Below are positions 26,680 to 35,136 of a stretch of 64,000 nucleotides of DNA, in pieces. Location of the stretch: contig JAEYNX010000004.1 in NCBI GenBank assembly GCA_023412215.1, positions 31,559 through 95,558 of the forward strand. The letters are read 5' to 3'. The number at the start of each line of letters is the position of its first letter. Position 1 is the first letter of the stretch. The notes beneath the pieces are model-generated. The model had not been told where the DNA came from. It saw nothing but the letters and a program-made list of their open reading frames with translations, and did not search any database. The DNA comes from Bacillota bacterium. GTDB taxonomy: Bacteria > Bacillota > Clostridia > Oscillospirales > Ruminococcaceae. A program made the translations under genes and the position numbers.

Positions 26680-28824
26680 TTGAGACGCTTCAAAGAAGAA
26701 ATCAGCCGGCTCATGTATACTTTTTATGAGGCAACGGGCACGGCCACCATCGGGGTGGACGAGCAACTGAACATGGTGTTGTGCTGCCCCAGTAAAGGCT
26801 TCTTTGTGGATTTCACCTACGTTGTGATGAATCAGATGACCTCTTTTCTCGCCGGCCTTTTTGCAGGCAGGCCTACGGCGGAGAACCAGTTTCACACCTT
26901 CATTTTAGAGAACAATATTATCTGCAATGTATGTCTCGTAATTAGAGAGAGCATTTACTGCGGCGCGCTTATCACCGAGCCGACGCTCGTAAGCGCGCTC
27001 AGACCCGCGGAGATCGAGGCGCTGCTCGACCGCTACCAGATCCCGATAAAGGATAAAGGCCCCTTTAAATACAACCTTTTGAACATCAAGGTGGTACCCT
27101 ACAGCCGCATGCACGCTCTGGGTATCCTACTGAGCAATCTGGTGCGAAGCTTTTGCGACGAGCACCCGTCACAGCAGGTGCTGCACGGTTCTTCCGGGTT
27201 TAAGTGCAATGCCAAAAAGCCGTATTTTGCCGCCGGTAATGGGCTTTTGGTGGCAAGCCGGCCGCGATTTGTACCATACACCTCTTATCTTCAGGTTAAA
27301 AAAGGTATCCAAAACGGCAATACCGAAGAATTGTCGGGCGTTATGAATAAGATTATCGCGGATTACATGCCCGCGGAGCCGTGTGACGACACGCGGTTTC
27401 TGCGGTCGATGAAAAACAGCTTTATCAAGGCCTGTGTGATGGGCAGCTTTGCGGCGGTGGAATCGAGCACCCCCTATGTGCAGACCATGGAGGTGGCGGA
27501 CGAGTTTATACGGAAGATCGAGCTTCAGGACAACATGGGCGAGCTGTTTACCCTTACCAAGAACGCGATGCTGGCCTTTGCGCGCATGGTATCGCTGGGC
27601 AGCGGCAGCATCTTCTCCAAGCCTGTGCGGCTGGTGCTGGACTATATACAGGAGCATTACCCCGAGAAGGTAACCCTCGAAAAGCTTGCCGAGCATACCG
27701 GCTTAAGCGGCTATTACCTGTCAAACATCATTAAAAGGGAGACCGGCCTCACGCTTATTGACAATATCAACCGGGTGCGCATCGAAAAGAGCCGGCAGCG
27801 GCTGCTCGATATGAACACCAGCGTGCTGGATGTGGCGCAGCAGGTGGGCTTTGTTTATCAAAACCATTTTGCCGCCGTATTTAAAAAGATTACCGGGGTG
27901 TCCCCCAGCGATTACCGCCGGTTTATGGGCCTGGAGCATCGCGCAAAATACTACGATAAAAGCGTTTGCTCACTGCCGCCGGGCCTGATCGAGCAGGCCT
28001 ACAACATGATCACCATGTCCTCCGATTTCTACGACGTGGTAAGGATCATCGAACCGGTAAGCCGCAGGTCGTGGGTGTTGCAGTCCAAGGACGACAGCCT
28101 GTTTTCGGAAACCTGCTACAATTTTTGGGGGAGAAACGAGTATTGCGCCAATTGCGTCGCCGTCAAGGCCTACCTTGAAAACGGGGCGGCGGTGAAGATT
28201 TCCAAAAAGGGGGATCGCCGTTATCTGGTGATGGCCATTCCAAAGGTCTGCAGCGAAGGTGGCGTTTATGTTATAGAAACCGTCAAATGTATCTTGGACG
28301 GCGATTATATTGAAGCGGTCGAGACCGCTTCAACTTGCGCCGCGCCGAATAGTACCCCCTCAAACGACGCCTGCACCGGACTGTATTCCAGAACCTATAT
28401 CGATAGAAACCTGCCGATTGCCATGCGCCATCACGCTCTGGCCCGTCAGCCGCTTTCACTCATCATCGCGGTGATCGACGTACTGGAGCAGGACTCGGCA
28501 AACGGCGATTACCACACCTACGACTGCCTGTTAAAGGAGTTTGCGGCCTGCGCAAAAGGCTCCATACGCAGCGGGGAGGATTGGGCGGGGCGCTACGGCG
28601 GCAGAATCTTTCTGATCGTGCTCAGCAACACCGACTACCCCAGCGCGGTAAAAATCGCCCAAAGAATCAAATACAGCTTCACACAGAATGCGGCAGCCGC
28701 GGATAAAGAGGTGTCCGCTTTTACGGCACACTTCGGCGTGAAGACGTTATCGGACCGCATCAACGACGCCGATACCTTTATTCGGTCGGCGTTTATATCC
28801 ATCGGAACCAATGCCGTGGATTAG
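26680..28824 (+). CDS. AraC-type regulator fused to a degenerate GGDEF domain
   Basis: A 714-residue cytoplasmic regulator. The N-terminal 300 residues look like a PocR-type ligand sensor (ISRLMYTFYEATGTATIGVDE). An AraC double helix-turn-helix follows at about residues 316-415 (LEKLAEHTGLSGYYLSNIIKRET..., VLDVAQQVGFVYQNHFAAVFKK). Then comes a PAS-like region with Cys residues (CYNFWGRNEYCANC), and a C-terminal domain with the GGDEF-domain layout: GLYSRTYIDRNLP, and RYGGRIFLIVL where active diguanylate cyclases have GG(D/E)EF. The active-site acids are lost, so it probably senses or dimerises rather than making c-di-GMP. ATG 26650 is in frame, but AGAGGGAA at 26665-26672 supports TTG 26680. 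Confidence 0.75.
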   Translation: MRRFKEEISRLMYTFYEATGTATIGVDEQLNMVLCCPSKGFFVDFTYVVMNQMTSFLAGLFAGRPTAENQFHTFILENNIICNVCLVIRESIYCGALITEPTLVSALRPAEIEALLDRYQIPIKDKGPFKYNLLNIKVVPYSRMHALGILLSNLVRSFCDEHPSQQVLHGSSGFKCNAKKPYFAAGNGLLVASRPRFVPYTSYLQVKKGIQNGNTEELSGVMNKIIADYMPAEPCDDTRFLRSMKNSFIKACVMGSFAAVESSTPYVQTMEVADEFIRKIELQDNMGELFTLTKNAMLAFARMVSLGSGSIFSKPVRLVLDYIQEHYPEKVTLEKLAEHTGLSGYYLSNIIKRETGLTLIDNINRVRIEKSRQRLLDMNTSVLDVAQQVGFVYQNHFAAVFKKITGVSPSDYRRFMGLEHRAKYYDKSVCSLPPGLIEQAYNMITMSSDFYDVVRIIEPVSRRSWVLQSKDDSLFSETCYNFWGRNEYCANCVAVKAYLENGAAVKISKKGDRRYLVMAIPKVCSEGGVYVIETVKCILDGDYIEAVETASTCAAPNSTPSNDACTGLYSRTYIDRNLPIAMRHHALARQPLSLIIAVIDVLEQDSANGDYHTYDCLLKEFAACAKGSIRSGEDWAGRYGGRIFLIVLSNTDYPSAVKIAQRIKYSFTQNAAAADKEVSAFTAHFGVKTLSDRINDADTFIRSAFISIGTNAVD

Positions 28825-28860
28825 CAACATTACTTGATAAAAGATAGGATTAAATAAACG

Positions 28861-28897
28861 AAAGCCGCCTGCTTATATGACAGGCGGCTTTGGCTTT
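28861..28897. terminator. Bidirectional terminator between convergent genes
   Basis: 11-bp perfect stem (28861-28871 with 28881-28891), followed on the plus strand by a T-rich stretch and on the minus strand by CGTTTATTT. It serves the AraC-type gene and the mutarotase. Confidence 0.75.
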
Positions 28898-28919
28898 ATG
28901 AAATTGAATCGACCAATGG

Positions 28920-29801
28920 CTATAGTATCGATATGGTAAAGGCAAAGGATTTGCTTTCGCCCGCGGGCAGTAAAGTAACGCCGCGCTTCTTTTCAAAGAC
29001 ATCACCCTCGTCGCTGCAGGTAGAAAGGCCCTTCCACGGCTCCAGCGCAACAAACGGCCCGTCGTTTTTGCTCGACCACACAATGACGGTGTCAAAATCC
29101 TCAAAGCTCATCTTAAGCCCCCTGCCGGTTTGGGGGTTATAAAGCTTCGCTTGTCTGGACTTGAGCTTATCAAACACGAGGCAGTCCACCCGGAAGAGAT
29201 CGTGGTTCATGCGAAGCGCCTTCTCGTTCGTGAGCAGGCGGGTCTTATCCTCCATATCCACAAGTCCGGTGGCGGGTACCGAGGCGGGACAGTCGGCCGT
29301 TTCAGCCTGTTCAAACTCCACCACATAATCCTCAAAGCGCTCCCCGCTAAAAAGCGGGCAGTTAAAGCCCGGATGTGCCCCGATCTGGAACGGCAGCACC
29401 ACCTGATTGTTGTTCACTACTGTATATTCCGTGATAAGGCTCTTGCCCTGTAGGGTGTACTTTACAAACAGCTTAAAGTCGTAGGGGTAACGCTCCCTTG
29501 TCTCGTCGCTGGCGCCGACGCAGAAGGTGATAGAATCTTCACGCGTCTCGGTCACCTCAAACTCCAGCTTGCGCACCACCCCGTGGCGCTCCATAAAGCA
29601 GCTTTTATCGCCGCCGATAATTGCCTTTTTATCCCGCAGGCTGCCCACAATCGGGAAGAGGATAGGAGCCTGACTGCCCCAGTACTTTGCGTCGCCCACC
29701 CACACATACTCCGTGCCCGCTTTGTCCTTCACCGACGTCATCTCGCCGCCGAGAGAATTGAATTGCGCTGTTAATTCGTTATTTTGAATCGTGTATTTCA
29801 T
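28920..29801 (-). CDS. Aldose 1-epimerase family protein (LacX-like)
   Basis: A 293-residue galactose-mutarotase-fold protein. It likely interconverts anomers of a sugar or sugar phosphate. Conserved points: FPIVGSLRDKK, the first histidine in ERHGVVRKLEF near residue 73, the second in IGAHPGFNCPL near residue 142, and the C-terminal catalytic Glu region FVALEPWKGLS. The short N-terminus (MKYTIQNNELTAQFNSLGGEM) is like the LacX/YeaD branch. The substrate is not fixed by context; it stands alone with its own terminator. Confidence 0.85.
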   Translation of the reverse strand: MKYTIQNNELTAQFNSLGGEMTSVKDKAGTEYVWVGDAKYWGSQAPILFPIVGSLRDKKAIIGGDKSCFMERHGVVRKLEFEVTETREDSITFCVGASDETRERYPYDFKLFVKYTLQGKSLITEYTVVNNNQVVLPFQIGAHPGFNCPLFSGERFEDYVVEFEQAETADCPASVPATGLVDMEDKTRLLTNEKALRMNHDLFRVDCLVFDKLKSRQAKLYNPQTGRGLKMSFEDFDTVIVWSSKNDGPFVALEPWKGLSTCSDEGDVFEKKRGVTLLPAGESKSFAFTISIL

Positions 29802-29917
29802 CGCTGACGCCCCCTTGCTTAATATGGATGATTTTTATGAAAGCATCCCCTAATTTTTTATTGTATGGTTTCTCAAATCAATTGTCAATGAAATGAGGCA
29901 AACTATTTAAAGCCCGC

Positions 29918-30033
29918 TTTTCCCCTTATACCTATTACAAATAGGTATAAGGGGAAAATTCAAGCCATAGGTTGAACTGACGCCTTTAGTGAAGAATTTT
30001 TACGTACTACTTCTTATTGCATTTAGTAATACG
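29918..30033 (-). repeat. TIR-type miniature element, copy 1 (reverse orientation)
   Basis: Reading the minus strand from about 30033, the sequence runs ACTAAATGCAATAAGAAGTA, then CGTAAAAATTCTTCACTAAA and GGCGT, matching the copies at 32766 and 62116. Its far end carries a perfect inverted repeat with 19-bp arms (29918-29936 and 29940-29958) and a 3-base loop. It sits in the 415-base gap between the mutarotase and spoIIID. The rest of the gap (30034-30216) shows only a loose sigma-E-like pair (GTCATAAC and CATATATA near 30061-30091) ahead of spoIIID. Confidence 0.7.
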
Positions 30034-30216
30034 AACTTCACGCCAACCCGCAAAAACAAAGTCATAACCTCCCGTTTTATCCGCATATATATTACTACTT
30101 ACACAAAGTCAATTGCCGCAGTTATCAAGCCATTCGTGTTCTGTCGCTTTTAATCAGCCGCTGCAGCGCTTGAAGGCTCAATTGACTTAAATAAACGGGG
30201 GAGGGAACACGGTAAA

Positions 30217-30495
30217 GTGAAGGGGAAGCCGGAAGAGCGGGCGGCGCAGCTCGCATTATATATGATAGAAAACAAACAGACGGTAAGAGGCGCCGCCAAA
30301 GCGTTTGGAATATCGAAGAGCACGGTACATAAAGACGTCACCGAACGGCTGAAAAAGGTGAACAAAGCCCTTTACCTGCAGGTAAAATCACTGCTGGAGC
30401 AGAACAAGGCCGAGCGCCACATACGGGGCGGGCAGGCCACCAAAGAGAAATACCGTGCGGGTAAGGCCCCATCGCCTAGGGTGTATAAATTCTAG
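30217..30495 (+). CDS. spoIIID: Stage III sporulation transcriptional regulator SpoIIID
   Basis: Small DNA-binding regulator of the mother cell that activates and represses sigma-E-dependent genes. 92 residues with a helix-turn-helix TVRGAAKAFGISKSTVHKDVTERL at about residues 21-44, followed by the basic C-terminal tail (HIRGGQATKEKYR) that also contacts DNA. The start is a GTG. It is next to the spoIIQ-like gene, convergent with it here. Its presence shows that the organism belongs to the spore formers. Confidence 0.95.
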   Translation: MKGKPEERAAQLALYMIENKQTVRGAAKAFGISKSTVHKDVTERLKKVNKALYLQVKSLLEQNKAERHIRGGQATKEKYRAGKAPSPRVYKF

Positions 30496-30540
30496 TCTTT
30501 GGTGCACGGCCGCCGGGCGCATGTCTTTTTCGCAGCACAA

Positions 30541-30578
30541 AACGAGGATGCAGACGACTATCTGCATCCTCGTTTTTT
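30541..30578. terminator. Bidirectional terminator between spoIIID and the spoIIQ-like gene
   Basis: Perfect 14-bp stem (30541-30554 with 30561-30574), 6-base loop, T run to 30578 on the plus strand. Confidence 0.92.
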
Positions 30579-30593
30579 ATTTCTCACTAAACT

Positions 30594-31376
30594 TTATTCT
30601 TCGCTCTTTTCAATGGCTTGCAGCGGGTCTACATACTTGCCGTCAACCATCACCTCAAAGTGCAGATGCGGCGGCAGCCCGATCTCCGCGATGGCGGTTT
30701 CACCCACGCAGCCGATCACCTCGCCGATCTCCACCGTGTCGCCTTCCTTGACGGTCACGCCCTCGGTGAGCGAGCAGTAGCGGCTAACCATCTTGTTGTC
30801 GTGCTTGATCTCTACCACCGTGCCCCACAGGCTGTCGGTATAAATCTTCTGCACCTTGCCGTCGGTCACCGCTTTTACCGGGCTTCCCACCTCGGCTGCG
30901 ATATCCACACCGTTGTGGGTACGCCAGTCGTTCATGGTTTTATCCAGCGTAAGCTCACCATTCGAGTATTTATTGATGGAGTCGCCCGAGATAGGCAGCA
31001 CGAATAGCATATCTTGCGGCGGTGTTTGCTGTGCGGCAGCATTTAAGGTATCTTGCGCACCTTGCGAAGAAGTAACAGATTCCTGCGAGGGCTGCGACTC
31101 TGCCGATAATTCCGGCGATGAAGATTGCGCGTTCTGCTCTATCGGTAGATCCTGCTCCTTTTGCCCCGCCTCTTCTATGTCTGGAAAGGCCCAATTATTT
31201 TCACTCTCGCTTTCTACCGCGGCGGGCTCCTGGGTGGAGATTTTATTGAGCGTGCCGTTGATTGCTGCCCAGGATGCAAAGCCGGCACCCGCAAGACAAA
31301 TTGCCAGTGCAATGTAAAAGCCGTTCCCCTTGATGAATTTACCGAATTTGTTCTTGCCAAAATGTAAGTTTGCCAT
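30594..31376 (-). CDS. spoIIQ: M23 peptidase, SpoIIQ-like
   Basis: A 260-residue membrane-anchored LytM/M23 protein. One membrane helix (about residues 19-37), a Ser/Gln/Glu-rich linker (about 45-125), then the LytM domain with HNGVDIA, and HLHFEV at the end. The H..D and HxH zinc ligands are all kept, as in clostridial SpoIIQ and unlike Bacillus SpoIIQ. SpoIIQ sits in the forespore membrane and binds SpoIIIAH during engulfment. The position beside spoIIID supports the call, but a general cell-wall endopeptidase cannot be excluded. GGAGGTG lies before the ATG at 31376; the longer frame to 31409 was not used. Confidence 0.75.
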   Translation of the reverse strand: MANLHFGKNKFGKFIKGNGFYIALAICLAGAGFASWAAINGTLNKISTQEPAAVESESENNWAFPDIEEAGQKEQDLPIEQNAQSSSPELSAESQPSQESVTSSQGAQDTLNAAAQQTPPQDMLFVLPISGDSINKYSNGELTLDKTMNDWRTHNGVDIAAEVGSPVKAVTDGKVQKIYTDSLWGTVVEIKHDNKMVSRYCSLTEGVTVKEGDTVEIGEVIGCVGETAIAEIGLPPHLHFEVMVDGKYVDPLQAIEKSEE

Positions 31377-31573
31377 AATACTAAACACCTCCAAGTGTAT
31401 TTTGAACACAATCCCGCCTGTTTATGCCGCCGTCGCCTGAAAACAGCATGTTTTTTGACGTTAAAACGCAGTCGTATCTTCTGGCTTTTGGCGCTATGAA
31501 TAAACTTTCGGTAAACATATTGTTATCCGCTGTGTGGTGGTTTAGTATAGCTTTTTACAAGAATATTCTGGTA

Positions 31574-31646
31574 ACGTCAATTTTGACGCTTGAAATGGGC
31601 CGCAGCATCCTTCTCTTGGCGGTATAAAGAGAAGAAGACTGCGGCC
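31574..31646. other. Large hairpin in the spoIIQ-AEC intergenic region
   Basis: Two paired blocks nest: GGCCGCAG (31598-31605) with CTGCGGCC (31639-31646), and inside them CTTCTCTT with AAGAGAAG. A small palindrome CGTCAATTTTGACG lies just before (31575-31588). There is no T run. The 386-base gap between the two divergent genes holds no gene; the hairpin could act on transcripts of either side. Confidence 0.4.
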
Positions 31647-31762
31647 TTAGTGATTCAGTCGCCTGCTTTTACACAGTTTCACATGCCTTTTTACCGCTTA
31701 TTTTGACGGTATTTTAATTGCATATAAAGAACGAATACGGTAGAATAAAAGGCGGGGAAGGA

Positions 31763-32698
31763 ATGATTGATTTGGCAATAGAGACAATACTCACACTCAT
31801 CGGCAAAATCTTTTTAATGGTTGCCGCGGGGTTCATCTTCAAAAAAATGAGACTCATCAACGACGAACTTCAAAAAGGCCTTTCCACCTTACTGGTAAAT
31901 GCCATTTTGCCGTTTAACCTGCTGGCCTCCGCCGGGCAGCCTTTTTCAAAGGAGCTTTCTTTCGGCCTGTTGCTGGTCAGCATCGCGGGCGTTTTGTATT
32001 ATGTGGGCGCTATTCTCATTTCAAACCTGCTCAGCAAGGCACTGAAGGCGTCTAAGGCTGAAAAAGGGGTTTTTGTATCGATGTCCGTCTTTCAAAACGC
32101 GGGGTTCATCGGCATTCCCCTAGCCAGTATGCTTTTTGGCGACGAGGGGGTTTTATACGCCGTCATCTATAACATGGTGTTTCAGCTCTTCTTTTTTACC
32201 TACGGCCTCTATAAGCTTGGCGGTGAAAAAGGGTTCAGCCTGCGCGGCCTTGCGCGCAACGGGCTGGTGCTGATATCGCTGCTCTCGGTGGGCCTTTACC
32301 TCTCACCTTTGCGCCTGCCCGAATTCATGCAGGGGGCGATTAAAACCATCGGCGACATGATGGTTCCGCTTTCGATGATCTTAATCGGCTGCTCGCTCAC
32401 TGGCATACACCCAAAAGACCTGCTCAAGGATAAACACGCCTATCTGGTTTCCGCGCTGCGGCTGATCATCTTTCCGCTGATTACGCTGCTTATCGCCAAG
32501 CTGGTTGGCCTTACGGGCCCTGTGGGGGTGGTGTGCGTGATACTTGCCGGGGTACCCTCGGGTACCATGAATGTGATCTTCGCGCAGCAGAACAACTGCG
32601 CGCCGGATTTTGCGGCCCGCGCGTCGATACACGGGGTTATCTTTATGGCGGTGACAATTCCGATACTGATCTTTGCGGCGACTGCTATCCTCGTTTAG
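31763..32698 (+). CDS. AEC family transporter (auxin efflux carrier-like)
   Basis: A 311-residue permease with about ten membrane segments. Bacterial AEC members move malate, malonate or other organic acids. Recognisable parts are GKIFLMVAAGFIFKK at the N-terminus, SVFQNAGFIGIPLASMLFG near residue 105, and GVPSGTMNVIFAQQ near residue 265, the usual AEC conserved sites. GGGAAGGA before ATG 31763 sets the start; the extension to 31718 has no such site. The substrate is not shown by the neighbours. Confidence 0.85.
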   Translation: MIDLAIETILTLIGKIFLMVAAGFIFKKMRLINDELQKGLSTLLVNAILPFNLLASAGQPFSKELSFGLLLVSIAGVLYYVGAILISNLLSKALKASKAEKGVFVSMSVFQNAGFIGIPLASMLFGDEGVLYAVIYNMVFQLFFFTYGLYKLGGEKGFSLRGLARNGLVLISLLSVGLYLSPLRLPEFMQGAIKTIGDMMVPLSMILIGCSLTGIHPKDLLKDKHAYLVSALRLIIFPLITLLIAKLVGLTGPVGVVCVILAGVPSGTMNVIFAQQNNCAPDFAARASIHGVIFMAVTIPILIFAATAILV

Positions 32699-32744
32699 CG
32701 GAAAATTTTCCTATCTCGCGGCAAAAACAGATTCAAAAAAATAC

Positions 32745-32886
32745 AAACGGCAGAGGAACGGCGCAATACTAATTCCAATAAGAAATAGTACGTAAAATTC
32801 TTCACAAAAGGCGTAAATGGGGCCTTTTACTTGAATTTTTCTATATTTCTAATTGAAATAAGTATAAAGCGACTCCTCTGCCGTTT
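32745..32886 (-). terminator. Minus-strand terminator split by a TIR element
   Basis: AAACGGCAGAGGA (32745-32757) and TCCTCTGCCGTTT (32874-32886) are perfect 13-bp inverted arms. On the minus strand the second arm is followed by GTATTTTTTT, as in an intrinsic terminator for the Ntn hydrolase gene. The loop holds 116 bases, of which 101 are the TIR element at 32766-32866. Without the element the loop would be about 15 bases. Confidence 0.7.
32766..32866 (+). repeat. TIR-type miniature element, copy 2
   Basis: 101 bases. The two ends read ATACTAATTCCAATAAGAAA and, in reverse complement, ATACTTATTTCAATTAGAAA (19 of 22 bases match over the full TIR). Inside, AATTCTTCACAAAAGG is answered by CCTTTTACTTGAATTT, so the whole element can fold into one long imperfect hairpin. 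It has no coding capacity. No clear target-site duplication is visible. Confidence 0.8.
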
Positions 32887-32911
32887 AAACTTTCCTGTCG
32901 GTGATGGTTGG

Positions 32912-33955
32912 TTACTGCAAGGTATAATCGCAAAGGCTGCCGTAATCCCCGCGGATGGTGATGGCGGCGGTGAGCTTCTTCGTGTTGTACACCACCGACC
33001 ATTGTGTGCGGTCGGGGATGGATACCTGCTCAAGCAGGCGCATGGCCTCCGCCTCACCAAGGACGCCCCCGCTCTGCGCAAGGCGGTCCTGAATGGCGTC
33101 ATAGCGGTCAAACTCCGTAAAGCCCTCGCCGATATTTAAGCCGTTGTACATCACAAAATTGGTGGCCGCCGGGTAGGCGTCGGGTGCCTTTACCACCTTC
33201 AGCTCATGATCCCAAAACTCCAGAACCACAGCGTTGCCGGTTGCATCGGCCACAAGGTAGTGGCACTGTATATCCCCCGAAAAGTAGATGTTATAGTCCT
33301 TGAGCAGCACAACGGCCTCCTCCACGGTCGCGGCCTTGTCGAGCATCAGGCGGATGGCGGTGGTGGTGTTGAGCGTCACCTGCCCGTCTTTGTTCGGCGG
33401 GTAGGCCTCGGGCACCGCGAGCAGCGCCACGGCAAGCCCCTTTTCGTTCATGCCGTCAAACGGCAGGTAGGGGGCGGCAAGGGTTAAAAAGCTGTTGATA
33501 TCGCGCTCCTTGGGTAGGTTTTGCTCGCTGTAGCCCAAAAACGCGAGGTTGACGGTGGATACCGAAGCGTACCCGTCGGCGGGCTTGGTATGTAAGAGGA
33601 GCGGCGGGGCGTAGTCGAAATCGAAATTGCGGCCGTAAACGCCGTCGCCCGCCTCGTTATGCGCGTAAAAGGCGCTGCAGCCGCCCCCCGTAATGCCCAG
33701 ATCAATGGGCAGGCCCTTGAGCAGGCGCTTGGTGACAAACTGCTCGATCTCCGCGTCGCTGTGCGCGCCCTGTTTTAAAAAGTCGTCAAAGCCGTAATCC
33801 CCGTAATAGGTCATGGCGTAAAACGGGGCGGAATTCATCTGCTTAAGGGAAAAGAGACTGCGCAGCTCATTCAAAAACGCCAGCACAACCGCTGCAAGGA
33901 TCAGCAGCAGCGCCGCGCCGACGCCGATAAAGATATTTCGTACCGTTTTTTTCAT
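32912..33955 (-). CDS. Membrane-anchored Ntn hydrolase (choloylglycine hydrolase/C45-like)
   Basis: A 347-residue protein with one N-terminal membrane helix (about residues 9-29), so the catalytic domain likely faces outward. The segment GGGCSAFYAHN contains the candidate nucleophile cysteine near residue 95, and GDGVYGRNFDFDY follows; GRNFDF is a marker of linear-amide C-N hydrolases in this superfamily (choloylglycine hydrolase, acid ceramidase-like and C45 acyltransferases). The Cys is internal, so an activating cleavage would be needed for a free N-terminus. Later parts (LPFDGMNEKGLAVALLAVPEA) match the fold. Substrate unknown; bile-salt or N-acyl amide hydrolysis are options. CGGAG supports ATG 33955. 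Confidence 0.75.
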   Translation of the reverse strand: MKKTVRNIFIGVGAALLLILAAVVLAFLNELRSLFSLKQMNSAPFYAMTYYGDYGFDDFLKQGAHSDAEIEQFVTKRLLKGLPIDLGITGGGCSAFYAHNEAGDGVYGRNFDFDYAPPLLLHTKPADGYASVSTVNLAFLGYSEQNLPKERDINSFLTLAAPYLPFDGMNEKGLAVALLAVPEAYPPNKDGQVTLNTTTAIRLMLDKAATVEEAVVLLKDYNIYFSGDIQCHYLVADATGNAVVLEFWDHELKVVKAPDAYPAATNFVMYNGLNIGEGFTEFDRYDAIQDRLAQSGGVLGEAEAMRLLEQVSIPDRTQWSVVYNTKKLTAAITIRGDYGSLCDYTLQ

Positions 33956-34405
33956 GTTCAACTCCGTAATACCGCCCGAAGGCATATTGAGACCTTTAAA
34001 ATGGCCAGCCGGTGGACGTTTCTGTTCCCGTCTATCCGCCTGTTGGCACCCGGCAAATAGGCAAAACTGCCAGCAGCCTAACTGGAATTTATTATAGCTT
34101 AACCGGGGCTAATTGTACAGCCTGTGGATGCTATTCTCTGCCGGGATTTCGATCTTCCGCAAAGGGGCTGTGGCTTAAAAATATTCGCGATTTTGCGTTT
34201 TTAACAAGTCGTTTTTTTGTATTTCACCAGCCCCCAAAAGGCAAGAAATTGCACGAACGGATGAAAAAGAGGAAGAAAACCGGTCGTTTTATGGGCGATA
34301 TGGAACCCTATATAAGTCTTTTGCGTTAATCCTCGGTAAAATTTGCGAAAAGGTTTAATTTTCATTAATATTATGCGTTTACCTGTAGATTTTTTAACGT
34401 GGTTC

Positions 34406-34414
34406 TGTTATAAT
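34406..34414 (+). promoter_or_regulatory. Extended -10 promoter of the hydrogenase operon
   Basis: TGTTATAAT with a weak -35 (TAGATT at 34386-34391, 17-base spacer). The remainder of the 33956-34405 gap is without a convincing gene. Confidence 0.6.
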
Positions 34415-34424
34415 TTCAATGGTA

Positions 34425-34531
34425 AGCCGAGTGAATGTTATTTTATTAACAATCCCCGTTTTGCTTGTACGGCAGAATGTTCCGTGCGGGCCAAGATGGC
34501 TCGGCTATTCAGCCGTGCAAAAAATCCACGG
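34425..34531 (+). promoter_or_regulatory. Structured leader of the hydrogenase operon
   Basis: The leader between the promoter and the first gene is about 180 bases. AGCCGAG (34425-34431) can pair with CTCGGCT (34500-34506), enclosing CCCG/CGGG and ACGG/CCGT pairs, and a second hairpin CCGTG/CACGG lies at 34513-34531. No known riboswitch consensus was recognised. A regulatory RNA is an inference from the pairing only. Confidence 0.35.
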
Positions 34532-34602
34532 TTTATGGCATATCGTAAAGGATATTTTTGCGTATCGTTCCACAATAATCGGTTGAGGAGGTAACATCCA
34601 AC

Positions 34603-35103
34603 ATGGCAAAATCCACCACAAATGTGCCTTTTCGCGGCACAAAAGAGCAGGAGGTCGCTCTGCTTAAGCTGATTAAAGATCACAAAGAGCAGCAAGGCGC
34701 ACTGATGCCTGTTTTACAGGGTGCACAGGAGATTTACGGCTACCTGCCCCTTGAGGTGCAAGAGATGGTTTCCGAGGGCCTGAACATCCCCCTTGAGGAG
34801 ATTTACGGCGTAGTAACCTTCTACTCGCAATTCTCGCTTTACCCGAAGGGCGAATACAAGGTTTCGGTTTGTCTGGGTACCGCCTGCTACGTAAAAGGCG
34901 CCGGTGATATCTATGCCAAGCTGATGGAAAAGCTGAACATCAAGGGCGGCGAATGCACCCCCGACGGCCGCTTTTCGCTTGACGCCTGCCGCTGCATCGG
35001 CGCGTGCGGTCTTGCCCCCGTGATGATGATAAACGACGATGTATACGGACGTCTGGTGCCCGACGACATCGAGGGCATCCTTGAGAAATACCGCAATAAA
35101 TAA
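34603..35103 (+). CDS. hydC: NuoE-like [2Fe-2S] subunit of electron-bifurcating hydrogenase
   Basis: A 166-residue thioredoxin-fold [2Fe-2S] ferredoxin subunit related to NuoE and HndA/HydC. The four ligands are in CLGTACYVKGA and CRCIGACGLAP (pattern C-x4-C and C-x3-C). It passes electrons between the flavin subunit and the hydrogenase subunit in NAD(H)- and ferredoxin-linked [FeFe] hydrogenases. GAGGAGGTAA precedes the ATG. It is first in a five-gene operon. Confidence 0.92.
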   Translation: MAKSTTNVPFRGTKEQEVALLKLIKDHKEQQGALMPVLQGAQEIYGYLPLEVQEMVSEGLNIPLEEIYGVVTFYSQFSLYPKGEYKVSVCLGTACYVKGAGDIYAKLMEKLNIKGGECTPDGRFSLDACRCIGACGLAPVMMINDDVYGRLVPDDIEGILEKYRNK

Positions 35104-35136
35104 CGACTGCGCCGCGGGAAGAAAGGGTTTATCCGT

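Noticed and set aside
31703..31746. AEC transporter promoter (TTGACG near 31703 or TTGCAT-17-TAGAAT at 31718-31746)
   Set aside because: The first pair has the wrong spacing; the second would place the start site on top of the ribosome-binding site.
34012..34594. Two plus-strand frames (34012-34329 and 34343-34594) before the hydrogenase operon
   Set aside because: No ribosome-binding site or recognisable sequence; the second one covers the promoter and the structured leader.
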